Positions 54,414-64,000 of a stretch of 64,000 bases of DNA are shown here, piece by piece. The notes beneath the pieces were generated by a model. The model was not told where the DNA came from and ran no database searches. It was given only the letters and a program-made list of their open reading frames with translations. How positions within the stretch are numbered: the stretch's first letter is position 1; every line of letters begins with the position of its first letter. The DNA lies in the NCBI GenBank assembly GCA_037039925.1, contig JAXRKP010000149.1, positions 102,501 through 166,500 of the forward strand, read 5' to 3'. This stretch comes from Doris montereyensis. Lineage: Eukaryota > Mollusca > Gastropoda > Nudibranchia > Dorididae. The position numbers were made by a program, and so were the translations under genes.

Positions 54414-57400
54414 CTGAGGGGTGAAACACACAAGGGAAAATCTGAAATACTCCATCTTACCCAATAAAAGGTATTTTCCAATTTTGATCTGAGTGCATGA
54501 CAAGATCGGTTCTCATTGCAGATTTTACTAATTACTATGATTAAAGTTATCCTATTCTATACACTTTTACAATATCACATATAATTCTACCTTAGAAAAA
54601 ATGTGGGTGGTTGTAATGAGGGGACGGTATTTATGAGGGGACTTTCCTTCTTTTAATCATCATGAACTTCTAGAGGTAGGCATCCGGCACTGCCCAGGTC
54701 AACCGATAATTTTTTTAATTGAAATTTTGTTTTAACTTTTCTGTGCCTTCGGATTGTATAATAAACATCACTATTGGATTCCTGGGTCAATCCTATCTCT
54801 GAAAACTTTGTACTTTGGCAATCGGCTTCAAAAAACACTTTAGAAAAATGGAGAACAAAATTTAAATCCTTCGCAGCCATGACAAACCAAAAGAATAAAA
54901 ATGAACAATTTGATTTTTTTTTTAAGTTGTCCCAACTGGGAATTGAACCTAGAGATTCCTACCCCATTTCTTAACCATTACACCATGAAGACTACTGGTC
55001 GTTCGGTGCTCATAAAGCAGCATAATTATAGTGACTCCAGAGACAGATATTATCTAGATAAAGATCTAGAATTACATATGTAGATCTTTTGGTAATGTAA
55101 ACTGTCATTTGATAGCGCTAATGTCATCATTGACGATGTTGCTCTGCTCCTCAACAGAGAGCTACAGGAATATTGATAAAGAAATCAAGGACGACTGAGG
55201 CCCTTGAAACTTTTTGGTTGATATGAACCGTGGCTTTTAAAACACAAAAAAAGTTGTCAGCAAATTAATGCAAAAGTAAATTAATTAATAAGTCAGCACC
55301 AAATTAATTTTTCCTTCTAAAGGTCAAAAGGCACATATATAAGCCATTTGTAACCTTTACATAAGATTCGAGTCTGATCAGTTGAGAAATAAAGGTGCTA
55401 GGTCGGTTCGCATTTTTGGCTTGTTTGTATTTATATAGAGAGATTGCATCATGTAAGGAATGAAAACTACGTTCCTTAAAACATACATTCTAAATTTGCT
55501 GAAACCCAGTCCAGATTGCTCTCATAAGTATGGAGCTTTACTACTGAAAAATAAATATAATCACTTTATTTCTGATTCAAATCCAATATGTAGTTTTAAG
55601 AAATTTGCCAATAATTAACCAATGTATTTCACTAATTGTAGTCATATTTTAAGTTTCCAGTTCTTATAACCTGCAATTTTTGCTCCAGAGACGTATGGGA
55701 AGGTATGATCCCCAAATTGGTCAATTCATCACTGAGTAACTGCAACATGTGCTGGAAGAGTTCATCCAGGCTATAATCTGTCGTGCATTTCTGGATACAA
55801 GATTCTTGCACCCTCAAGAGAGCATTATACACCATCGTTTGGCTTTCTGTGAATTTACCTGAAATAATGTTGAGGGAAAGAAAAAAAAGGAAGAAAATTT
55901 TTTTATTATTGAAATACATGACGTATTAGTTTTCATAAATACAAAATGTTGACTAAAAGACAGTAATTGAACACATGCATTAATCTCTGATTTCTAGCTT
56001 TCTTTTTGTGTGCTATTGGCTTTTTCTGCTTTACACCATGTTCATGAGTTTCCTGCATGAAATAATCGTCACAGACACAAGAAGGGAACTATCTTATTTG
56101 ATAAGTCTTTTTCAAAGTTCAGCATTATCAGGAAACCTGACGGTGACAATGAAAACAAAATGCTCTTTCCAATATCACTGATTCATTTGCTCATGATCCA
56201 GCAAGATGCAGGATGAAATTTTCATGTTGATCTTGTTCACCCTACAAGTCTCACAAGCCAATTTAATTGGCCCATCAGCTGCTGCCAGTCTTTGGGCTGA
56301 TCAAATCAAATCTACCTTACCGTAACAAAACAGAACCTTCACAATTCCGAAAGTCCTTGTTTATATAGTAACTCTAAACTTCCATTTCCTTAAAGTGGAA
56401 GCGCAAAGTATGATTATTTACCATCTAGAGGGTACAAAAATATATCTAAAAATCCAGTTCCATTGGTATTATAGAAGTATAAAATCATGGCTGATACTCA
56501 ACCAAGATCTTCTGAAATTCATAAACCTGGTAGCCTCTTGAAGATTTTAAAGGAATAGAAATGATGACAATGATGATTTTGAGGAGATTCTCCATCTCTT
56601 GAGGAGATTTCTCAACCTGAGTGATGGTTCTAGTGACGAAGATGAGCATAAAAGTAAAAGTATTGAAAGACCTGCATCTAGATCCATAATTAGTCAAGCT
56701 AAATATTCAAATGTACTGAAATAGAATGTCACCAGAAACTGAAAAGAAAAGATTTCCTCATAATTTTAGAGTTAAATAGCAAGATCTATACAGTTTTCCC
56801 TTGTGTGTAATCTTGTTAAAAGAGATTTTTTTTTTGTTTTATAAAATTTGTGGTCCCTTAAACATTGTGACTACAGTGAGAAGTATACAGTATTGTGACA
56901 AATTAATTGAACGTTAGAGAATCCTGAGAGAAAGTAGTGCACTTTGCCTCTTTCGCATTCTTTACTTGAGAGCAAGAAACAGTGCAAGATAAAAATAAAG
57001 AGCCAAAAGCCTGTAAAATAGCATCAGAAAGAAATTAACAAACATTCCATGTTGGACTGTGCATTACAATATACATGTAAAACAAAATATGTAATAAAAA
57101 AAATGATTTACAACTACATGTAGAATCAATCAGAGTCGATCCAAGTTATAAACTTAAACGTATTATAAAAAATGCTTAAATGTTAAAATCAAACACATTA
57201 TATTTCCCTTATCCCATACAATGGAGGGTAGAATGGGAACTGACAACGAAAGAGAAAATTTCACTTATGCCAGTCACCTACCTGACACTGGCCAAGTTCG
57301 CGTGAGATCACTAACATATCCGTGAAGCTCACAACCAGCATCCATAAGAACCAGTTCCCCTTCCTGGAGTTCTTGATTGTTTGTAATGTAATGAATGATG

Positions 57401-59510
57401 TTTGCTCTGGATCCACCTGCAAATATAACATGGCATCATCAAATAATATATATAATATTGTACGGTTAAAGTTTTCTTGGCTAAGTAATTTCCAATTGTA
57501 TTCAAATGCTTTTCTCAGCTTTTATTGCTCAGATCTGGCCAGAAAAATTTTTCCCATTAGTGTCGTATCATCTATTCTAAAAGATGAAACCTTCCCGGCA
57601 GTGTGAGTTTGCAATCACAACGACACTGGTTCAAAACCCTGGCTGGCCTAGTTTTCTTTTCAGGACGTCTTTTTAAAAACAGTATTTCCTCTGCTTCCTC
57701 ACTTGACTCAGGTGTAAATGAGTACTCAGCTATAGGCAGAGAAGAATTTTTTTCAGAGTGTTAGTATGAAGCACCTAATAGGCAACTATACTATATGCTC
57801 CCAATGGAGTTGAGAAGAACTATAAGTGACATGACCTGCTAGGGGATAAATGAGGTAAATTCGGACGGCCTACACTTAAGTTGGGATACAGACCATAAAT
57901 ACAGTCAAAGCCAATAATTGGAATGCTGCTTATATGGAACAGTCACTTACTTGGAACGATTCCTTGGGTACAATTCTTTCTATCTAAATTATATTGTTTA
58001 ATTGGAACGGGGAGAAATGGTCCTTGTCTCAAATTGAGACAAAAATTCTAATTAGAAGGTCACTATAACATAAAATCCTACATTTGTCAGCTCCTATATT
58101 TAGATGGAGCATGCGAGCGTTAGACAGTTTACTATGCTTACACTTGATATGTTTGGATGGTACATGTAGCTATATTGTATAGACATCAAGGAGACAACGC
58201 AAGTAAGTCTATCACATGGTTGGTCAGGTGTTTAATTTAGATGGAGGATGCGGCGACAAATTGAACGTGATCATCCAGCCTGACAAAGGAAAGACGGCGT
58301 GCGTAGCATATTGCATAGGTATGTGAATGAAACAGTGCAGATCTACTCTATACATGTTGTATGTGCATTGAAAATTTATGTGCATTCTATACAAATGCAT
58401 TGTATTCTTTTGTATGTATCAAATGGGATTTTCAAAACACACGAAGTGTAAAATAGATATACAACCGCCAATGATATATGTAAATCATTGCAAAATATGT
58501 TTATACATACCTCTACTAATTATCGTAATCATGTACATGTAGTATAGGGTCGTTCCAAACACGGATGTCGCCCAATCAGATGCTGCTTAATTGGAACCAT
58601 TTCCATGGAGCAGTGCTGTTCCAATAAGCGGCTTTGACTGTACCGTAATGCATTTCATGAACATACACCATTTTTACATTCCATTTGTCAACAATATTTC
58701 ATTCTTGTACATATTTCACTTTAATGCACTATGTGGTCCACTAACGTCATATTGTTACAACTGTTGCTGAATGTCAAACGGACAGATAAAAGAAGAATAA
58801 TGAACATTTTACCTGCGACAACAGGAGGGTATGCCAGGAACTCTGCTCCTTGTACTCTGCACTCAAAATCCATTTTTGCCCAAAGATGTGCTTCATTCAT
58901 CTGGAATTGAAATTCATTACAAAACTTCAAAGCATACAACTTGTCACATCAATCTTGGTTCACAACTTTTTAAAATACAAGTTATTAATCGACTAGATTA
59001 CGATGTAATATAATGTTTCCGTTCAGATGGCTAACACATTATCACCCACACGTTATAAAATAAAAGGGATGATAGAAGCGGTTAACTGACAAAACATTGG
59101 AAATACTGGGTTTTTTCAGTATAAAACATGCATGACTGTCCGCTTTATGTACCGTAAAAACCTTAAACTAAGAAACTGAGTTTCAATGATTTTATTTTGT
59201 TGATTTCATGGTGCAGGTCAGGCAAGCAGGAAAGATAGGATTGGCTAACTGTGTTGAAACAGGGAGAGTCCTATTGACAAGTCATGTTCAGCACTCTGTT
59301 TTCATATGTAAGGGACTAGATGTCTGGCCACTAAATTTGTTTTCTTTAGTTCATGCCATAACATGAGATAGTAGCAAAGATTCCAATGACTAATTATGAG
59401 AGACAAAGACAGAAAGAAAGAAAGATAGAGAGACAGACAGAGACAGAGAGAAAAAGAGTGAGAAAGAAGGAAAAAGAGAGAGAAAGAGAGAGAGAGAGAG
59501 AGAGGGGGGG

Positions 59511-59556
<46 letters not shown>

Positions 59557-61000
59557 GGGGGAGAAAGAGAGAAAGATAACTGTGACCTGTTTGTTTTACC
59601 ACTTTCTTTTGTGACTTTACATTGACAATAAAATGTTTTTTTAATCCTGCTTCAAATGGTTGATTTATTAATCTGTATGAGTATTTATGATTATTACCAT
59701 CTTCAAACAACCTAAAAGATGTTCTGATCTAAATTCATATTATGTAAGAACAACAATGATAACAACAACAAAAGAATAAGGATACCTTACTTTATAATCA
59801 AAGAAACTGACTAATATTAAAGATTAATACTAGTCGCATTAATTGTAGTATAGCCTCCAATGTTACAGCGAGTGAATAGCCGAGCCTATCATTTGCTTAA
59901 TCAGTCAGAACACATGTAGTAGTGAAAATGAAAGGAGCTGCTAACCTATATCACGCCAGTTAGCCAAATCTATCATTCCATATTTGTTGCATAGTTGGCT
60001 AACTAGAAAATATCATTTTAAAATGAAAATGATCAAAAAATTAAATATCAGTCATACTTCTTGATCTAAATAACTAATTGTGTTCAAATTTCAGCCAAAT
60101 ATTTACCTCCGCTTTGATTAATGTTGTTTTTTCCCTTCTCCTGTAATGTTTTTGAAAATACAGTTAGCCTATTCCATCATATCACCATCGATTTATTTAG
60201 CTCAAATAGAATAAGGTTCTAGCAGGACTTACCCCTGGTTTTGAAAACTTCATGACCTCTGAATGCTTTTGATGCAATGTCAACACTTCTGTCCATCAGT
60301 TCAATTTCAGCAGGAGATTTGACCAGTCGTAATGTGTGGGCAAGCCCCATCGTATTTTCAACAGTCTTGTGTCGCTTTTCGTTGGCAAGCTGATTTATCA
60401 CCCGATTATGAAGCTCAATATGTGTAGGGGTATTGTGTTGGTACCAAAGGACATAATTCTTATGTTCACTATTATATAATTTTAAATACTTCTCAAAATC
60501 ACTACTATTGAAAGCAGCATCAATACCAGTTAAAAACAGTGCTCCATTAGCCCCAGAGCGTGGACCATCCCAGAGTTCTTTAGTTGGATCCTTTGTAGGC
60601 ACAAACAAAGTCGATTTGTGTTTGCCATTTGATAACGAGTCACTATTTGCTTCAATGAGAAGGAAACTGTCTGGTTCTTGAAATCCACTGAAATACAAAA
60701 AATCTGTGTTTTGTCTGAAAACGTACGGAATATCATTGGTCATGTACAACACTGAGGCTGATGGGAAAATAAAGAGATGATCCTTGACTGATTTCACCCC
60801 TTTATAAGACTGAGTGGCTAACTTTACAAGATTACATCGTCTCCGTAAGAATTCAGATTTTCTGAGACCAGGTGTCACCTCTCCTTCTGCCATCAAATGG
60901 GGATGTGTTTGAGCAGCAGGCTGTCCAAAATGGCGATGGAAGAGAGTTTGAACAGGCATTCTCCTCCATGATGTAAAACAACTTGTTATATTACATATGC
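54293..61000 (-). CDS. XPNPEP3: Xaa-Pro aminopeptidase 3, partial (5 exons; 3' end not found)
   Basis: XPNPEP3 (M24B, APP3) removes N-terminal residues preceding proline, using two Mn ions, in mitochondria and cytosol. Exons on the minus strand: 61000 or 60959 to 60233, 58890 (or 58900) to 58813, 57416-57282, 55858-55671, 54413-54293. The N-terminal domain shows [39 protein letters not shown] and [14 protein letters not shown], close to human XPNPEP3. The catalytic domain supplies Asp in VLMDAGCE, Asp in [10 protein letters not shown], His in [14 protein letters not shown] and Glu in VTVEPG. The last metal ligand, expected in GxRIEDD, and the stop should lie in one more exon below 54293, which I could not find. 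The 5' end is also uncertain: an acceptor at 61002-61001 suggests an upstream exon, but MPVQTLF at 60959 is a usable start. Confidence 0.9.
54925..54995 (-). mobile_element. tRNA-like SINE head or decayed tRNA
   Basis: The reverse complement reads TCATGGTGTAATGGTTAAGA (A box) and TAGGTTCAATTCCCAGTTGG (B box). Arms do not pair well enough for a functional tRNA. It lies in an XPNPEP3 intron. Confidence 0.5.
55671..55858 (-). CDS. XPNPEP3: XPNPEP3 exon (catalytic domain helix region)
   Basis: Encodes [20 protein letters not shown], then [20 protein letters not shown] and [13 protein letters not shown], aligning with human [20 protein letters not shown]. Acceptor TTATTTCAG, donor GTTATA (weak), ending in phase 0. 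Confidence 0.9.
57282..57416 (-). CDS. XPNPEP3: XPNPEP3 exon with first two metal-binding aspartates
   Basis: Encodes [20 protein letters not shown], then [20 protein letters not shown] and TWPVSG. The Asp of MDAG and the Asp of VSDLTRTWP are the first two dinuclear metal ligands in M24B enzymes. Acceptor ATATTTGCAG, donor GTAGGT, phase 1 in and out. Confidence 0.95.
57595..57870 (+). mobile_element. Probable tRNA-derived SINE
   Basis: CGGCAGTGTGAGTTTGCAAT and GACACTGGTTCAAAACCCTG (B box), then a body with GACTCAGGTGTAAATGAGTA. XPNPEP3 intron. Confidence 0.4.
57902..58640. mobile_element. pogo/Tigger-like DNA element or MITE with TA target duplication
   Basis: CAGTCAAAGCC at the left end and its inverse GGCTTTGACTG at the right end, each bordered by TA. 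Sub-terminal sequence (GCTTATATGGAACAGTCACT, TTGGAACGATTCCTTGGG; right side CTTAATTGGAACCATTTCCA) follows the pattern of pogo/Tigger ends. No transposase is seen in the 739 bp. XPNPEP3 intron. Confidence 0.6.
58813..58900 (-). CDS. XPNPEP3: XPNPEP3 exon (WAKMDFECR...PPVVAG)
   Basis: Encodes [20 protein letters not shown] followed by PPVVAG, matching human [27 protein letters not shown]. The best-looking acceptor (CAATTCCAG, exon from 58900) puts the frame out by two bases relative to the previous exon. A weaker AG ten bases further in (exon from 58890) restores phase but removes the codons for Met-Asn-Glu. Donor GTAAAA. Confidence 0.9.
59400..59578. repeat. GA-rich tract in XPNPEP3 intron
   Basis: GAAA, GACA and GA repeats on plus, i.e. 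CU-rich in the XPNPEP3 pre-mRNA. Confidence 0.9.
60233..61000 (-). CDS. XPNPEP3: XPNPEP3 N-terminal exon
   Basis: Open from 61000 without a stop; the first Met is [14 protein letters not shown] at 60959. The residues before it ([20 protein letters not shown]) are basic and hydroxylated with no acid, as in a mitochondrial presequence, and TTTTTTCAG at 61009-61001 looks like a 3' splice site, so the true start may be in an upstream exon. Contains the creatinase N-terminal domain. Donor GTAAGT at 60232. The first 55 nt of the exon and the acceptor lie inside a perfect inverted repeat. Confidence 0.92.
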
Positions 61001-61041
61001 CTGAAAAAAGATAGACAATTCAACAAATAAAAATCAAGATG
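60946..61041 (-). repeat. 96-bp inverted repeat, arm 1 (XPNPEP3 exon/intron border)
   Basis: Contains the XPNPEP3 acceptor TTTTTTCAG and the MPVQ start codon. Identical in inverse orientation to 61238-61333. Confidence 0.95.
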
Positions 61042-61237
61042 ACAATTAAATACAGATGTAGATATAGATCTAGGACGTATAGGCCTAAATGTAGATCAAG
61101 ATGAGCATCAATTGACTTTTTCACAAGAAAGACATCTCTGTGTAGAGTGAAATTGTTGCATCTCCAAATGGGATGAAAATTGGATGATCGGTGTAATGAT
61201 GAAAGCGGAGTCAAATCTTTGAACATGTTTGAACAGG

Positions 61238-61333
61238 CATCTTGATTTTTATTTGTTGAATTGTCTATCTTTTTTCAGGCATATGTAATATAACAAGTTG
61301 TTTTACATCATGGAGGAGAATGCCTGTTCAAAC
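61238..61333 (+). repeat. 96-bp inverted repeat, arm 2
   Basis: Perfect inverse copy of arm 1, 196 bp away. It re-creates an acceptor and a start (MPVQTL) on the plus strand, but homology to XPNPEP3 stops at the arm end. Confidence 0.95.
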
Positions 61334-61591
61334 ATTACATTGTTGCATGGTCCACAAATGCAAAAGGGATTACCCCTTTTTGGCAATTCAGATTGAAAGG
61401 TTCAAAAACTTTGAAGCCATTTGTCTCAAAACTTTGAATTTGGAAATACAACATTATCACTCTATACGAGCGACACCAATTTTCTTCAATGGTGCAAAGT
61501 AAAGCTATTTTTATTTTTGTCTTTAAATTGCAATAAAAAATGTTGAGCTAATATTCATAACCTTGGATTTTATATTTAGAATATAGATTAA

Positions 61592-61930
61592 TACTAATTA
61601 TAATAATAATAATAATTTGCATTCATATAGCAAAACTCCATGGGTCTCCATGCTCATTGCACTTTACATTGGAAGAGGAATGTGTGTGTATATAAGATAA
61701 AAATACAAGAATGGATTACAAATTAGTACATAACAATAGATAGATAACATTGGAAAGAGAAATATCAATGACCGACTCATTGGCACATGGACTAAAGTGA
61801 CAACTGCATAATATTATTACTTCTAATATGATTCGCTGAATAGATGGGGTTTCAGCATCCGTTTAAAAATTTCAACGGAATTTTCTTATCCAAATTGTTC
61901 TGGTAAAGTGTTTCAAAGATTAGATAAATT
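61592..61930 (-). mobile_element. LINE 3' end, antisense
   Basis: On the minus strand SVEIFKRMLKPHLFSESY followed by a stop (the CR1/L2 C-terminal FKxxLKxxLF signature), an untranslated end with AAGTGCAATGAGCATGGAGA, CTATATGAATGCAAATTATT, and (ATT)n at 61605-61594. Confidence 0.75.
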
Positions 61931-62454
61931 AATGATATAAAAATAGTCTATAATAATAGGATGATGGTGACTAAGGGGAGTTCAACTTTTAGGGACTGTG
62001 ATAGATTATCAAATGTAAATCTGTGATTTTACAGCATCTATATTGCATTATTATGCAAATTAGATAACCCTACTGTGTGTTATGTGAAGGAATAATGTCA
62101 AAGGCCAGCGCTATTCGTCATTGTGACGGATAGACTTTGCCATGATCAGTCATCAATTTTAATGGTGAAAGGAGCTCGTCCCTCATTCGGTTTACCATTA
62201 ATGACAGATTAATGGACCTGAGCATGATCCTAATTAAATTAGGAATAGACTTTGTATTTTTGTAATGACTAATGTATGAATTTAAACATGATCTAGATGT
62301 ACGGTAGATCTAATGATGATTTTATTTTGTTACTATTTGACATTTTCACTATTTACCATCTGGATGTGACAAATTACACATGAATATGGTGGACGGGAAC
62401 GATTCATCATTAGATCTAGATGTGATTTGCGTGATTTGATATATATACATATCT

Positions 62455-63005
62455 CTCATTTGTATCTCTCTCCTTCTATGTTTCTTGGCCTTGTCCTCTC
62501 TCTTTCTCTCTGTCTTGTGTGTGTATCTATCTCCTATCTTTCTTGGTCTTGGGTTTACCTCTCTCTCTCTTTCAGTCACGTGTGCATAAAGGTGTCTCTC
62601 CCTCCCTTCTATCTTTCTTAAATCTTATGTCACGATTCAACATTAGGTCTACATTTATGTGGCATGTATGTGTGATTTGATCTGAAGATATTAAGTGTGT
62701 GTATGTCTCTCTCTGTGTATCTTGCACATGTATGTGTGTCACTCTCCTGCTATCTTTCTTGGTCTTGTGTCTGTCTGTCTCTCGCTCAGTCACGTGTGTG
62801 TAAAAGTGTCTCCCTCGGACCCTTCTATCTTTCTTAAGTCTTGTGTCACCATTCCTCATTAGGTCTAGATCTAAGTGGCATGTGTGATTAGATCTGAAAA
62901 TATGTATGTGTGTGTGATTAGAACTGAAGATATGTATGTGTGTGTGTGTCTCTCTCTCTCTCTGTATCTTGCATATATGTATGTGTGTCCCTCTCCTTCT
63001 ATTCA
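62455..63005. repeat. Low-complexity duplicated CT/GT-rich block
   Basis: Segments such as CTATCTTTCTTGGTCTTGTG, GTCACGTGTG(C/T)(G/A)TAAA and the TCATTAGGTCTA(C/G)AT region recur at about 62.53-62.66 and 62.75-62.88 kb, indicating a diverged ~230-bp tandem duplication. Confidence 0.6.
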
Positions 63006-63339
63006 TATCTTTCTTGGTCTTGTGAAATACTGGGATCTAGATTTAATCTTAGATCTAGAGATATCTAGATTTCCTGTAAGGAATCGTTGTAAGACTCAAA
63101 AGTGGACTCTGCGGCAAGGTTGACCGACATTGCCACTGGTGAAGCATTCAGCTCGGCAATCAATTAATGAATGAGACTGAGAACAATGAAATTACGCTTA
63201 CCGTGAGGGCGTACTCCAATACCAAAGCGGTACTCGATTCGTCATACATAATCGGCAATACATCCAATACTAATGACAAATAGCATTTTCTCTCTCGTAA
63301 TCGTTATGACGAATAGTCACTTCAATAACCAGATGAGGG

Positions 63340-63630
63340 GTGGATAGCTGTAGCACAGTAGGTACGGCATTTGCCTACCGAGCCAAAAGTCATGGGTTCA
63401 AATCCAAGCCAATCAGGCTTGAATTTGAAGCTGTGGTAGGCAACATAAAATAAGTGCCTAGTCCTAATCGAATAGTCCTACAAAACGAACGATAATCTAG
63501 GAGGTCCCCAGGTGCCTTTGCCTTGCCCTTGCGCATGTAAAAGTACGCCCCTGGTGGTTTGCAATTATAATAAAAAAAGAGCAGGCCATTCTGGCCGCCA
63601 CACTAACGTAATTAAAATTCCTACCAAAGG
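63340..63630 (+). mobile_element. tRNA-derived SINE related to family A body
   Basis: Head GGGTGGATAGCTGTAGCACA with B box TGGGTTCAAATCCAAGCC; the body has CGAACGATAATCTAGGAGGT and TTAAAATTCCTACCAAAGG, parallel to family A (GACGATAAAAAGGAGGTCCC ... CCTACCAAAAA). A different head on a related body. Confidence 0.6.
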
Positions 63631-64000
63631 TCTATTTAGAAATAAATGTACCCCTTCACTGAAGGCTTCAGCCTCTTGTATCTTAGACTTATTGACTAGT
63701 TCAATACTATGAATGAATAGATGATTGATAGTAGTGATAGAAGAGGGCAAGGTCAGAGGGGAAGGAAATGTGGCTCACTCTCCAAAATTAAATGGTGTGC
63801 CTGACTATGGAAATCCTCCTCTAGATTAAGATTTAGTAGATCTAGATCTAGATCTAATATAGTCTACATAAATCAATTAGAAATAAAATGAAAACAGAAA
63901 AAAATTTGTTTAAGTTAAAGAATGAATTGACTAGATCTAAGTATTATTAACATCAAGAGTAATAACCGTAATGAACGCACTTGAAACTGATGCCCATCCA

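Noticed and set aside
54927..54992. Functional tRNA gene
   Set aside because: A and B boxes are present but stems are poorly paired and the sequence sits in a longer repeat-like context; called a SINE head.
61320..61502. Plus-strand ORF beginning MPVQTL
   Set aside because: Its first residues come from the inverted copy of the XPNPEP3 start; the rest has no XPNPEP3 similarity.

Overview
The window is eukaryotic nuclear DNA, almost certainly from an invertebrate and most likely a mollusc (probably a gastropod). The evidence is small exons separated by kilobase introns with GT-AG borders, long CT/GA, TA, CTA and ACAT microsatellites, many diverged tRNA-derived SINE copies, CR1/L2-like LINE ends and a Merlin (IS1016/ISXO2-type) DNA transposon. 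The phylum is inferred from overall character; no marker gene fixes it.

There are two recognisable genes. (1) About 3.0-23.9 kb, plus strand: an ortholog of SRRM1 (SRm160), the splicing co-activator with an N-terminal PWI domain and a long Arg/Ser/Pro-rich tail. Fifteen coding exons can be placed, from the MSNAGFFR start at 3007 to a stop at 23938-23940. They sum to 2873 nt. Two exons (7 and 13) each carry one apparent surplus base; removing both gives a product of about 956 aa, close to human SRRM1 (904 aa). (2) About 61.0-54.3 kb, minus strand: an ortholog of XPNPEP3, the mitochondrial/cytosolic Xaa-Pro aminopeptidase of family M24B. Five exons are found, holding four of the five metal ligands. 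The exon with the last ligand (GxRIEDD motif) and the stop was not found, and the 5' end is unclear.

Between them is a less certain minus-strand coding region: exons at 38881-38615 and 35511-34677 that join in compatible phase and read as an acidic, Ser-rich protein ending in EEEQVWQVVQENFRSQV, but with several frame changes. A separate candidate terminal exon encoding a hydrophobic tail lies at 51775-51516 (minus).

The rest is repeats. SINE family A (tRNA head plus a body containing CACGTTAAAGATCC) occurs at least eight times, SINE family B three times and other tRNA-headed elements several times. An unclassified ~130-bp repeat (family C) occurs at least 15 times. LINE 3' ends lie at 1.75-2.08, 26.0, 48.1-48.4 and 61.6-61.9 kb. 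A 440-bp deleted Merlin element with terminal inverted repeats is at 46.07-46.51 kb, and a pogo/Tigger-like element with TA target duplication at 57.90-58.64 kb. Minisatellites lie at 37.36-37.60 kb (15-bp unit with CACCTG), 40.05-40.32 kb, 41.57-42.17 kb (27-bp higher-order unit) and 45.39-46.06 kb (81-bp unit). A perfect 96-bp inverted repeat flanks the 5' side of XPNPEP3.

No wholly new system such as a defence island or gene cluster was found. The best leads are the VNTR that appears to have grown inside a SINE, the abundant family C repeat, the perfect inverted repeat carrying the XPNPEP3 splice acceptor and candidate start, the apparent frameshifts in otherwise conserved exons, and the match between CT-tract orientation and gene strand.
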